Assembly: GCA_964488865.1 (NCBI GenBank)
Contig: CAZAWR010000005.1
Span: 146,445-210,444, forward strand
DNA: 64,000 bases
From: MWCO01 sp964488865
GTDB lineage: Bacteria; Myxococcota_A; Polyangia; Polyangiales; Polyangiaceae
Reading direction: 5' to 3'
Each line of letters begins with the position of its first letter. The first letter of the stretch is position 1. The notes below the pieces were generated by a model. It was not told the origin of the DNA. It saw nothing but the letters and a program-made list of their open reading frames with translations, and made no database searches. A program made the translations under genes and the position numbers. Shown piece by piece: positions 46,601 through 54,835 of this stretch.

Positions 46601-48006
46601 TGGGGCACGCGATCAGCGCGAAGCGGCACCAGCAGGTAGTCCCTCTCGTCCTGGGCGAGCCTCGAGACCTGGTGGCGATCCTTGGGCGGCAAGACGTCGA
46701 GGTCCGGCTCGTGAGGCGACCGGTAGGCCTGCACGCTCGTGGCACCTTCGTCGAACAGCTCCACGGCGAGATCAGCGCGGGGGACGAAGTCGTGAGCTTG
46801 CACCACGACCTCGTTTCCCTCGCGAACACCGCTCATGCCGACGCGCACTTCCTGTGCGCCGGCGCCAGCAATGTCGATCCGGATGGTGAGCTCTTCGATG
46901 TGAGGCAGAGATGCTTCGTCACCGTCTGCGGCCATGGGATAGACGTACAGTCGACGTTGTCCCTTGTCGCCCGTGCGAGGGAGCCACTGGGCGTAGCGGG
47001 TGACGACACGGCGACGCTGGCCTGCTTCGATCGGGTACAGGCGTGCGCTGTAGGCCCCAGGCGCGTCCCACTCGAGCAGCGCGGGGTCTTCGCGGGAACC
47101 GGCGTACACGTGGCTCTCGTACTGCGCGGCCGCTTGCTGCTTTTCCTTCACGTACCCCCAGACGATGCCGCCGGCACGGTCCACGCCGAAGCGATGAAGC
47201 ATGGCCCCGGGAGGCGTTCGGAATCGGTAGACGCCCTCCACGCGCTGGGACGTGGGGTTGAAGAAGGTCTGATCGACCTCGGTGATCGCCAACTCCGACT
47301 GGATGGTGACACGAACGTCGAGCTTGTGGATGGACAGAGGCCACCTGGGTTTTCCACTCTCGCCGGGCAGCCGGGCTCCCACCGTGCCCACCCCGAACGG
47401 CGATGGCGCGCTGCCACGGTCGGTCGTGGCCAGTCCGCCCGTCCAGTCCTCCCACGAGAGCACAGGCAAGCGTTCGGCCTTGTCCGCACGAAGGACCAGG
47501 GTTTCCCCCGGGCCCGCGAAGGCGCCCTTTTCCGTACGAACTTCACCCGAAAGCACGTACGTCTCGACCGAGCCGTCGTCTCCCGCCTGCAGGCTCGCAC
47601 GCACGTGCGACAGGTGGAGAGTGCCCTGCTGGGTCGCCAGGTCCGTGACGATCCCCGGGGGGGTGTCGACGAAGACCTTGCCGTGCTTCAACGCGATGGC
47701 GTCGCGCTGCATCTCGAGCGACGCGGGGCCGGCGACGAGCAGCTTCGCTCCCCCATCGCGCCGCAGCCAGGCCAACCCCCCGCTCTCGATGGAGACCTTG
47801 GCGCCGTCGACGAGCCGCTCGCGAGGGTAGGGCAGGCGGGTGGCGCCGCCAGGCTCCTCGATGCGAACGCCCTGCCGGACGGTTCGAAGCTCGCCCCAGG
47901 TCTGGGACTTGGGACTGAGTGGTCGCTCCGCTGGACCGCAGGCGCCCGAGAAGAGGGTACAGACAGCCGTGAAAAGCGCGGTACCAAAGACGCGATTCGA
48001 ACGCAT
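43618..48006 (-). CDS. Giant FecR-like/VIT/vWA lipoprotein with AgmX-like segment
   Basis: A 1462-residue lipoprotein: the signal ends at LFSGAC (Cys23), and ATG 48006 follows GGAGG. A FecR-like domain (about 60-170; DAIALKHGKVFVDTPPGIVTD), a VIT domain (about 230-350; SELAITEVDQTFFNPTSQRVEG) and a vWA domain (about 475-650) follow. The MIDAS reads DSSAAT near residue 481, lacking the second Ser of DxSxS. A Lys/Glu/Gln-rich linker leads to an AgmX-like stretch (EEGSMGN, NRRYAVAGPQDNPDPHVARS, REAAEFGMIGLLNTG) at about 825-885. The C-terminal half is helical and TPR-like. It is the first gene of a pair with the next paralogue, coupled by an ATGA overlap. Confidence 0.85.
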   Translation of the reverse strand: MRSNRVFGTALFTAVCTLFSGACGPAERPLSPKSQTWGELRTVRQGVRIEEPGGATRLPYPRERLVDGAKVSIESGGLAWLRRDGGAKLLVAGPASLEMQRDAIALKHGKVFVDTPPGIVTDLATQQGTLHLSHVRASLQAGDDGSVETYVLSGEVRTEKGAFAGPGETLVLRADKAERLPVLSWEDWTGGLATTDRGSAPSPFGVGTVGARLPGESGKPRWPLSIHKLDVRVTIQSELAITEVDQTFFNPTSQRVEGVYRFRTPPGAMLHRFGVDRAGGIVWGYVKEKQQAAAQYESHVYAGSREDPALLEWDAPGAYSARLYPIEAGQRRRVVTRYAQWLPRTGDKGQRRLYVYPMAADGDEASLPHIEELTIRIDIAGAGAQEVRVGMSGVREGNEVVVQAHDFVPRADLAVELFDEGATSVQAYRSPHEPDLDVLPPKDRHQVSRLAQDERDYLLVPLRADRVPQPEGGLDLAIVVDSSAATDDTSMSVARAATKALLAHLGKEDRVAVWAGDVHLRAVAKDSDKLLAADPGRGREILRGLAQVSRGGATDIGAILAEAATHLDPKRRGAVVYIGDGKPTVGELSLLDLRTRLERLPRPVRLFTLGVGDAADMGILAGVAHGAMSARITDGSEAAHAALLLLEEAERPSWLGMSVGLGTGVEHVYPRDVGARPADETLLVVGRITGDEELPTAVALDGPMGATSVAMTVRPMEDRGDLMRRWAEERLVQLLDTGAGRAAVVEVGTRYGVVTPFTSLYVPTTDEARQQNLLVDWTPDQDRRKRKVATKKKRQVLTPEQEMEQREAMQIAENNADNKEGGTGTRAKGEEGSMGNPSGRLSNRRYAVAGPQDNPDPHVARSAALREAAEFGMIGLLNTGAGGDANAPSQPWDGAKDQAARGPAPAASAATPLTETTANAPSADEEVHADAKNEQEAPSAGKKLKSDKLAAKAPQKQKANMSIEAMQNFRIGNVMQLEQQGFLPQSIEDASVVTVDAIARKASPADFGNRPVRCGPGSLVPLTERAAIWSERLAAARGSVHAVLGVYRNALAQCEAPSWRERSRLLSLMVDAMPTVPERVALWRELASSPGVGDAVYGMILVRIKSAAEMRALHDALGIRSLDPQALEAALRGATTAAARVNKLRELVELWPDDLALHLLLLHALEDADDRPGARDVARALRSRPTADTTVRTAVGELFLRFARMDKSPTDELEGLRTFGEIVEFAPDDPVARRRLGDLLRAHGHFEQAARQYETLATMLPDDATVPLLRAAAAQGVGKVEEAVRWTEKASSANAPDGASGSARTARAMALTYLSWARAAARKDGKKEVLDRLLARTKLLVAADGAGPGARVSLAWAHPDFHAVLWTDALGAMMPASEGDPMLGIAQARVPTARPARIEVHLEPDDAQRAARFQIEATLTVVLDEGTDKERILLLPVRVEKPDQITLRFAIQNGSVTAEVER

Positions 48007-48181
48007 GAAGCCTCCAGCTCGTGCTGCGTTACGACGTACGTACGGCCCGAAAGTTCCTGACGAATTGCCCCTCATGGCAAGCAGGGTATCACAAGGGTGA
48101 GCGCTGGATGGGGAAGGGGAAGGACGGCGCGGAAGGGATGGGAGCGGGACGCGGGTCTCGCTTCCGACGGGGAAGGAGACG

Positions 48182-48811
48182 CTAGGCCTTGGCTCCGGCG
48201 CCGCGCAGAAACAGCTCGATCAGCTTCTCGACGTTGGCTGCCAGGTCCATCTGCCCGGAGGTGACCCACTTGTAGGCGAACTCGTACAACAGGCCGATCA
48301 GAAGGCTCGCGTAGTCGTCCACGTCGCCCTCTCGCAGGTCGCCTTCCGCCAGGCCCTGCTTCATGATGACGATGATCTGCTCTCGATGGCGGACGTAGTG
48401 CTCGAACGCTTGGCGCTCGAGAGGTGTCTGCGCTTGCACGGCGGCATAGGGCCGCTGTGCAATGAAGGCGACGACGAAGTCGGGGCTGGATTCCAGGAGT
48501 CCGGCGAGGCGCGTGACGAGCCATCGGAGACGCAGCGCGAAGGGCAGGGGCATCCGCGCGCTCTCCTCGAAGATCGCTTGCAGACGCTCCGCCATCTCGT
48601 TCCACAGGTGGCGGAACAGGTCTTCCTTGTTCTTGAAGTACTTGTAGATGGCAGCGGGTGAGTAGCCCGACGCCGTCGCGAGGTCTTCCATGGTCGTCCC
48701 GTGGTAGCCCTTCTGCGCGAACACCGAGGCCGCGGCGGACAGGATCACGGTCCTCGCCACGGTAGCGCCTCGCTTCTGCCTCTTCTGTCGTCTCTCTTCC
48801 ACGTCGGGCAT
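48182..48811 (-). CDS. TetR-family transcriptional regulator
   Basis: A 209-residue repressor-type regulator. The N-terminal helix-turn-helix reads ILSAAASVFAQKGYHGTTMEDLATASGYSPAAIYKYFKNKEDLF in overall pattern (about 24-68). The C-terminal ligand domain (80-205) is all helical. ATG 48811 has GCGGAGAA upstream. It is the last gene of an operon with SDR and aldehyde dehydrogenase, 47 bases after the latter, and probably controls it in response to an aldehyde, fatty or aromatic substrate. Confidence 0.93.
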   Translation of the reverse strand: MPDVEERRQKRQKRGATVARTVILSAAASVFAQKGYHGTTMEDLATASGYSPAAIYKYFKNKEDLFRHLWNEMAERLQAIFEESARMPLPFALRLRWLVTRLAGLLESSPDFVVAFIAQRPYAAVQAQTPLERQAFEHYVRHREQIIVIMKQGLAEGDLREGDVDDYASLLIGLLYEFAYKWVTSGQMDLAANVEKLIELFLRGAGAKA

Positions 48812-48858
48812 CGGGTTCTCCGCTGGGAGGGCCGCCGCGGTCCTCGGTCGGTCAGACG

Positions 48859-50430
48859 TCAACCGCCGTTGCTGAAGGTCCGGGGGAAGAGCTTGGCGAG
48901 CCGTCCCGCTCCGGTTGCTTTCAGGCCGGCTTCCCGCGCGTAGAGCAAGTCGATGATGCCTCGGACACCGTCGTAGACGCTCTTTCCGTGCGGGTGCCAC
49001 CACATGTTCTTTCGCACCGCAGGAAGGTAGTCCTGCACGATGCACTGGGGTTCGGTCATCTCGGCGAAGCCAAGCTCGCCATGGGTGCGGCCGATACCGG
49101 ATTCCTTGAACCCGCCCCAAGGCGTCTCGGCCAAGCCATGACTCATCAGGTGATCGTTGATGGTGATCGCTCCGGCCTGAATCCTGCGCCCGAGCCGCTC
49201 CGCCGTCTTGCGATCCTGAGACCAGACCGATCCCGTGAGACCCAGGTTCGAGTCGTTGGCAAGCTGCACCGCTTCGTCCATCGAGTCGACCTTCATCACC
49301 CCGACCACGGGCCCGAACGTCTCCTCCTTCATCACCAGCATGTCGTGGTTCACATTCGTGAGCACCATCGCAGGGTGGAACGTCCCCTTGCCCTCTTTCG
49401 GACACGACGACTGAGCGAAGATGGTGGCGCCCTTCTCGAGCGCGTCCGCGACGTGGCGCTGCACCGTGCGAAGCTGCGAGACGGTGGTCACCGCGCCCAT
49501 GTCCACCTCGAAGTCGAGGTCGGGGCCCACCCGCAACGCCCGCACCCGCTCCCCGAGCTTGTCCAGAAACGCATCGTACACGTCTCGGTGAACGTAGATC
49601 CGCTCCACGCCTCCACAGGACTGCCCGGCGTTCTGAAAGCCCGCCCACACCGCGCCCGCGGCTGCTCTGTCGAGGTCCGCATCCGGACACACGAGCATGG
49701 CGTCGTTGCCCCCTAGCTCGAGCGAGACCGGGGTGAGCGTCTCCGCCGCCTTGGCCATGAGCTTCTTGCCGATCGGCACCGAGCCCGTGAAGAAGAGCTT
49801 GTCGATGCCGCCCTCGAGCAAGGCATCCCCTGCAAGCCTTCCCGGCACGTTGACGTAGGCGAACAGATCCGCGGGCAAGCCCGCCGCTCGCACCGCCCGC
49901 TCGAGCGCCCTGCCCGCGAGCTGCGTCTCCGTTGCCACCTTGAGCACCACCCCGTTGCCCGCCATCAACCCCATCACGACCTCGGAGAAGGGAATCGCAA
50001 AGGGATAATTCCAAGGCGAGATGATCCCGATCACGCCGAAGGGGACACGCACGATCTTCGCAATCTTGTTTGCAAGCAAGGGATTCCCCGGCCTGAGCAT
50101 CCGATCCGCCAAGAAACGCTCCGCGTTCTTCGCGTAGTAGTCAGCCGCCATGATCGACGGCAGCACCTCCGTGACGAGAGCGTCCGTGCGCGTCTTGCCG
50201 TTGTCCCGGGAGATGATCTCCGCTACGTCGTCCGCGTTCTCCGCGAGGTGGTCGCGGATGCGCTCGATCGCGCGCGCCCTCTCCTTCACCGGCGTTGCCG
50301 CCCATCCTCGCTGCGCGTCCCTCGACTTTCGCACCACCTCCCGCACGCTGTCGACACCATCCAACGGCGAAAAGCCGATGACCTCACCCGTCGCCGGGTT
50401 CTTGCACTCCGTCTGATCTCTTTCCGTCAT
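48859..50430 (-). CDS. NAD(P)+-dependent aldehyde dehydrogenase
   Basis: A 523-residue ALDH-superfamily enzyme oxidising an aldehyde to its acid. Catalytic Cys is in NAGQSCGGVERIYV and general-base Glu in VSLELGGNDAM. The cofactor region has SPWNYPFAIPFSE and FTGSVPIGKKL, with FGPVVGV towards the end. The last 40 residues form a basic extension. ATG 50430 is preferred (AAAGGGGG at good spacing); a GTG directly before it is possible. It sits between an SDR, 15 bases upstream, and a TetR gene, suggesting sequential alcohol-aldehyde-acid oxidation. Substrate unknown. Confidence 0.94.
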   Translation of the reverse strand: MTERDQTECKNPATGEVIGFSPLDGVDSVREVVRKSRDAQRGWAATPVKERARAIERIRDHLAENADDVAEIISRDNGKTRTDALVTEVLPSIMAADYYAKNAERFLADRMLRPGNPLLANKIAKIVRVPFGVIGIISPWNYPFAIPFSEVVMGLMAGNGVVLKVATETQLAGRALERAVRAAGLPADLFAYVNVPGRLAGDALLEGGIDKLFFTGSVPIGKKLMAKAAETLTPVSLELGGNDAMLVCPDADLDRAAAGAVWAGFQNAGQSCGGVERIYVHRDVYDAFLDKLGERVRALRVGPDLDFEVDMGAVTTVSQLRTVQRHVADALEKGATIFAQSSCPKEGKGTFHPAMVLTNVNHDMLVMKEETFGPVVGVMKVDSMDEAVQLANDSNLGLTGSVWSQDRKTAERLGRRIQAGAITINDHLMSHGLAETPWGGFKESGIGRTHGELGFAEMTEPQCIVQDYLPAVRKNMWWHPHGKSVYDGVRGIIDLLYAREAGLKATGAGRLAKLFPRTFSNGG

Positions 50431-50445
50431 CACATCCCCCTTTCT

Positions 50446-51264
50446 TCAGGCCTTGGCCCGACCCACGAACTCGTCCATCGAGACGTTCACGCCCAGCACG
50501 TCCGCCACCGCATCGAACAGCTTCACCGGCAGCAAGCGCAGCGGCGGCACCAGGTACACCATCGGAGGCATCATCAGCCTCGCACGGTCGGCCTTCACCG
50601 CCTTCACCACCGCGTCCGCCACCTCGACCTCCTTCAGGATCGGAAGCAGGAAGGAGAACCGCGTCTTCGCTCCCGCAAACATCCCCGTGTCGATGAAGAA
50701 AGGACATACCACGGTCGTTCTCACCTTCGGCGCAACCCGGCGCAACTCGTTGCGCAACGACTCGTCGAAGCCGACCGCCGCGAACTTGCTCGCGCTGTAG
50801 TCCGTCAGTCTGGACACGCCCACGAACCCGGCCGACGAGGCGATGTTCACGACGTGCCCCTCGTTGCGCTCGACCATGTGGGGCAAGAACGCCTTCGTCA
50901 CCCAGAACAAACCGAGCACGTTGACCTTGAACGTCGCCTCGATCTTCTCGTCCGGCAAGTCGAGGAAAGGCTTTCCCGAAACGACCCCAGCGTTGTTCAC
51001 CAGAATGTCGACCGGCCCCACCTCCTGCCGCACCTTCTCGGCCGTGGCGTACACAGCCTCCCGATCCGAGACGTCGCACACATAGCCATGAACCTCCCGT
51101 CCCGCGACGTCGCCGACCTCGCGCCGCGCCTTCTCGAGGTTGGCTTCGTGGATGTCCCACAGGATGAGGTTGCCTCCTTCACGGGCCATTCGGAGCGCCA
51201 TCTGACGCCCGATGCCGCAGGCTCCGCCCGTGATGAGAATGTTCTTCCGTGCGAACTCGGTCAT
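50446..51264 (-). CDS. Short-chain dehydrogenase/reductase (SDR16C-like)
   Basis: A 272-residue classical SDR. The cofactor motif is ILITGGACGIGRQMA, then DILVNNAGVVSG, NIASSAGFVGV and the catalytic YSASK (SRLTDYSASKFAAVGF). The C-terminal hydrophobic stretch (MVYLVPPLRLLPVKLFDAVAD) resembles the lipid-associated tails of SDR16C retinol/fatty-alcohol dehydrogenases. It leads the SDR-ALDH-TetR operon, so oxidation of a long-chain or aromatic alcohol is plausible. The upstream gap is AT-rich and includes TTGACA on the minus strand (51346-51351) without a strong -10. Confidence 0.92.
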   Translation of the reverse strand: MTEFARKNILITGGACGIGRQMALRMAREGGNLILWDIHEANLEKARREVGDVAGREVHGYVCDVSDREAVYATAEKVRQEVGPVDILVNNAGVVSGKPFLDLPDEKIEATFKVNVLGLFWVTKAFLPHMVERNEGHVVNIASSAGFVGVSRLTDYSASKFAAVGFDESLRNELRRVAPKVRTTVVCPFFIDTGMFAGAKTRFSFLLPILKEVEVADAVVKAVKADRARLMMPPMVYLVPPLRLLPVKLFDAVADVLGVNVSMDEFVGRAKA

Positions 51265-51460
51265 TTTTCACCCCTGTCCTGACAATGTAACGATCTTGTA
51301 TCAAAGAGTTGGCTTGGTTCTCAACATTAGTGATGAATCGTTCACTGTCAATGTGTTCTGTCTATAGTTATGCGGTGTCGAAATTTACCAACCGGAGCTG
51401 AATACTCGCTTGCCCCCAACGCTGGGCATGACACCGCACCCATGACCGCTCGGCCCAACC

Positions 51461-52201
51461 CTACCTGTGCTTGTCGTAGACACGATCGCGCCAGGCGATC
51501 AAGTCGCGAAACGCCTCCGCCAGGGCCGGTTCCTGCCACACGACCCGCGTACTCTCTCCCAGCGGCAGCCAGCGATTGTCGACGGGCCACACCACCTGCA
51601 GGGCCACCGCCATGGCGACGTCGGCGTAGGTGAAGTTGCCGAGAACGTAGCGTTCTGGGCCGTCCACGACTTCGCGCAAGGAGGCAAGCTCCCGAGCGAT
51701 CCGCGCGCGTTCTGCGTCGAGGTCCCTCCCCGATGCGCCGTATTTTTGCTGGAGGAATCGCGCGCCGGTCTTCGCGAGGAAGAGCATGCGCGGTCGGAGG
51801 GCCTGGGGGATCAGTGCTGGGAGCGCCTCCTGCATGGCCCCGGGGTGGCGCAGGGTCTTCTCGAGAAGGAGCACCCGGCCTGCCTCCAGGATGATCTCGC
51901 TGCTGCGATTCCACGTGGCGATCGCATCGTCCATCCCACGGGGAAACAGTCGCTCTCCCTGTCCGATGCGATCCGCTCGGCGGGCGATGTCGAAGGAGTC
52001 GGTGTACACGACGCCATCGTCCACGAGCGCCGGCACGGTGACCCGGCCGATGGGGCGTTTCACCCGGGCGCGCAGGAGGGGTGTACCCAGCAGGGGGACG
52101 TGCTCGACCTCGCGGTAGTCCACGCGGTGGTGATCGAGAGCCCAGCGCGCCTTCTCGGACCACGCGGAGTAGGACAGGGCGACGAAGATGCATTGCCTCA
52201 T
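51461..52201 (-). CDS. Glutathione S-transferase family protein
   Basis: A 246-residue two-domain protein. The N-terminal thioredoxin-like half (about 1-85) includes LSYSAWSEKARWALDHHRVDYREVEH, and VTVPALVDDGVVYTDSFDIARRAD with the cis-Pro and Ser/Asp glutathione-binding positions. The C-terminal half is all helical with the N-capping-like FTYADVAMAVALQ. Substrate unknown. No strong ribosome site was seen. It is upstream of, and on the same strand as, the SDR operon but separated by 196 bases, so it is probably a separate unit. Confidence 0.9.
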   Translation of the reverse strand: MRQCIFVALSYSAWSEKARWALDHHRVDYREVEHVPLLGTPLLRARVKRPIGRVTVPALVDDGVVYTDSFDIARRADRIGQGERLFPRGMDDAIATWNRSSEIILEAGRVLLLEKTLRHPGAMQEALPALIPQALRPRMLFLAKTGARFLQQKYGASGRDLDAERARIARELASLREVVDGPERYVLGNFTYADVAMAVALQVVWPVDNRWLPLGESTRVVWQEPALAEAFRDLIAWRDRVYDKHR

Positions 52202-52451
52202 GGCCCCAGGCGATCACTTCGAACCACGTGCGTCAAGGGGGCTCCCCAGGCGGTGCCCGCGGCCGGGTGCGGTGGCGTCCCGACCGAAAACGGGCTACCC
52301 CTCAATTCCTCTCCGGGACGCGCGAGGCGGCACGGATGCCTCACCCCATTCGATCGACGAGACTTCTCGAGGAGCGTGGGGTACGGCGTCGCGCTGCCTT
52401 CCGAGCCGTTCTCGGGCGATTGAAGGGTACGACGAGGAGCGAGGGAACAAC

Positions 52452-53345
52452 ATGCAGACACATTCGTGGTTCGGCTTGCTGCACACGACGGGTACGGTCC
52501 TGGTGCTCGCATCCGTGAGTGCGTGTTGCAAGCAAGGCTCGCAGCGAGACGAGAACCCGTCGGTGGGACCGGTGCCTGCGACGTCATCCGTGGCCCCCGC
52601 GCCCCATGCCGTGACGTTGGGCAAGATGCCAGCGAACACATCCGTGGTGTTCCTGCATCACTCGACCGGGGAGAACATCTGGAACGGGGGCGTGTCCGGG
52701 GCGATCAGCGCGCACAACGCCCGAGCTGGCACCGGCTACCGCGTGACCCCTCTTGCGTTTCCCCACGACCCCTATCCCTGGGACAACTATCCCTATGACT
52801 ACTGGAACATCTGGGTGAAGAACGCGGGACCGTCGACCTACCAAGGGCAGGAGACCCTTGAGATGCTGACGCGGGACCACCAAGTGATCGTCTTCAAGCA
52901 CTGCTATCCCGTGAGCGCCATCGAGTCGGAAGGTGGTGCGGGGGACGTCAGCTCATCCCAGAAGACGCTGTCGAACTACAAGCTCCAGTACCAGGCGCTG
53001 AAGGCCAAGCTCCGCAGCTTCCCGTCGACCCGGTTCATCGTGTGGACGGGGGCGGCTTTGACGAAGACCGCGATGCGAGAGAAGTTCGGGGGCAACGACG
53101 AGATGGCAGGGCGAGTGAAGCAGTTCTTCACGTGGGTCAGGGACTCATGGGACGAGCGCGGGGACAACATCTTCGTCTTCGACTTCTTCGCGCTGGAGAC
53201 GGAGGGGGGCAGCCATTTGCTCGACCGTCACGCGCAAGACGCGTGGGATTCGCATCCCAACGAGACCTTCGCGAGGCAGGCGGCCCCGCGGTTCGCGCAG
53301 CGAATCATCGACGTGATCGAGGGGCGCGGGGACCAGGAACGGTAG
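52452..53345 (+). CDS. Lipoprotein with HHSTG motif, SGNH-hydrolase-like
   Basis: A 297-residue lipoprotein: hydrophobic LLHTTGTVLVLASVSAC, then a Ser/Pro-rich linker. The mature domain starts TSVVFLHHSTGENIWNGG, replacing the usual GDS block I of SGNH hydrolases. Block-like segments follow: VIVFKHCYPVSA, STRFIVWTGAA, and DSHPN near the C-terminus, matching the DxxH of SGNH block V. It could be a carbohydrate esterase or lipase, but catalysis is unproven. ATG 52452 keeps the lipoprotein signal. It converges on the sigma54 regulator with 8 bases between stops. Confidence 0.78.
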   Translation: MQTHSWFGLLHTTGTVLVLASVSACCKQGSQRDENPSVGPVPATSSVAPAPHAVTLGKMPANTSVVFLHHSTGENIWNGGVSGAISAHNARAGTGYRVTPLAFPHDPYPWDNYPYDYWNIWVKNAGPSTYQGQETLEMLTRDHQVIVFKHCYPVSAIESEGGAGDVSSSQKTLSNYKLQYQALKAKLRSFPSTRFIVWTGAALTKTAMREKFGGNDEMAGRVKQFFTWVRDSWDERGDNIFVFDFFALETEGGSHLLDRHAQDAWDSHPNETFARQAAPRFAQRIIDVIEGRGDQER

Positions 53346-53353
53346 CCGGCCGC

Positions 53354-54730
53354 TCAGTCCTCGGGCGTCGTCGAGTGCCGGGCCTTGAGACGGTGGAAGT
53401 ACCGGCGTGCGATTCCCGAGGCCGCGGCGGCCTTCGTCACGTTTCCGCCGTGTTGATCGAGAATGTGCTTCAGGTAGCGCTTTTCGAACTCGTGGACCAC
53501 GCGCTCGCGGGCAGAGATCAAAGGCAGACCCGAGCGAGCGAGGCGGTCCAGGTAGTCCTGGGACGTGGGCCCGCGCGAGGACGGAGGCACACCGTCGTCG
53601 TTGGTGAGCTTGAGGTTCACGAGGTCCCCCAGCGCGATCGTCCGCGCGATCACGTTCTGCAACTCGCGGACGTTGCCAGGCCAGGAGTAATCCTCGAGTC
53701 GCATCATGAGCTCGGGAGGAAGCGCAGCCGGCTGGCCACCCAGCGTCCTCCAGAAGTGAGCTGCCAGCAACGGCACGTCGCCATCGCGTTCCCGCAACGG
53801 AGGCAGCTCCACTCTCGCGACGCTGAGCCGGAAGAACAGATCGTCGCGGAACCGGCCTGCCTGCACTTCGTGATCGAGGCATCGACGCGTTGCCGCGATC
53901 AGGCGCACGTCGACTTTGCGCGTGTGCTTGCCGCCCACGCGCTGCACGATCTTGCTCTGGATGACCCGCAGAAGCTTGGGTTGCAGCTTGATGTCCAGAT
54001 CGCCGATTTCGTCGATGAGCAGCGTTCCACCATGGGCTTGCTCGAACACCCCCGCGTGTGTCGAAACCGCGCCCGTGAAAGCCCCACGCTCGTGACCGAA
54101 CAGCGCGGACTCCACCAGGTTGGTGGGTACCGTCGTGCAGTCGAACACCACGAATGGTCCCTCCGCACGATGGCCCACCTCGTGAATTGCCTCAGCGAGA
54201 ACTTCCTTGCCAGTTCCCGTTTCCCCTTCGATCACGATCGACACGTCCGTCCGCGCAAGGCGTTCGCACAGCGGGTAGAGTCTTCGCATCCGCTCGCTGC
54301 CCCCAATCACTCTCCCGAACGATTGGCGCAGCGTGAGAATCCCTGACTTCGTCCCGGGAAGGCGCTCTACCCGACACGTGGTGCCGCCGAGCTTCACGTG
54401 CTCTCCCCCCTGCAGCATCCCGTCGAACACCCGCACCCCATTGACCAACGTTCCGTTCTTCGACCCCAGGTCCGTCACCCGCAGGTTGGCTCCTTGCACG
54501 TCGAACGCGGCGTGGCGCCGCGAGACGGAGTCGTCCGTCAGCCGGAACTCACACGCCAGGCTCGTTCCTGCCAGCGCCCGTCCAGGGCCCGTTCCGTCTA
54601 CGGGGAATACCATCCCCTCGTCGGGCCCTTCGATCACGACAACTTGAAAGGTAACCGTCTCGTGCACGGCCGTCGGGGCCGCCGTCTGGATCGTAGCGGT
54701 TGGGATGGATGAGTCTTTGGAGTTCCGCAC
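53354..54730 (-). CDS. FHA-domain sigma54-dependent transcriptional activator
   Basis: A 458-residue bacterial enhancer-binding protein. The N-terminal FHA domain (about 30-115) has DDSVSRRHAAF and DLGSKNGTLVNG, which bind phosphothreonine. The AAA+ domain has Walker A GETGTGKEV, the sigma54-contacting GAFTGA and Walker B GGTLLIDEIGD. A Fis-type helix-turn-helix ends the protein (HGGNVTKAAAASGIARRYFHRL). Start is GTG 54730, with AGGGTAGG upstream. The FHA sensor implies control by Ser/Thr phosphorylation, and a Ser/Thr kinase gene lies about 1.2 kb away at 55894. The target promoter is unknown. Confidence 0.95.
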   Translation of the reverse strand: MRNSKDSSIPTATIQTAAPTAVHETVTFQVVVIEGPDEGMVFPVDGTGPGRALAGTSLACEFRLTDDSVSRRHAAFDVQGANLRVTDLGSKNGTLVNGVRVFDGMLQGGEHVKLGGTTCRVERLPGTKSGILTLRQSFGRVIGGSERMRRLYPLCERLARTDVSIVIEGETGTGKEVLAEAIHEVGHRAEGPFVVFDCTTVPTNLVESALFGHERGAFTGAVSTHAGVFEQAHGGTLLIDEIGDLDIKLQPKLLRVIQSKIVQRVGGKHTRKVDVRLIAATRRCLDHEVQAGRFRDDLFFRLSVARVELPPLRERDGDVPLLAAHFWRTLGGQPAALPPELMMRLEDYSWPGNVRELQNVIARTIALGDLVNLKLTNDDGVPPSSRGPTSQDYLDRLARSGLPLISARERVVHEFEKRYLKHILDQHGGNVTKAAAASGIARRYFHRLKARHSTTPED

Positions 54731-54835
54731 AGACCTACCCTAGCTCAGGTCGCGACCATGAGAAACACGAGCCGAAGAGGAACTTGCGTTCTCGCAAGGC
54801 TCAAGCGGCAGGCTTGCCCTCGCTCAGGGTCGCGT

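Noticed and set aside
51290..51360. Imperfect GTGA...TCAC symmetry before the SDR operon as an operator
   Set aside because: Only 10 of 16 positions match and no -10 element is clear; too weak to list.
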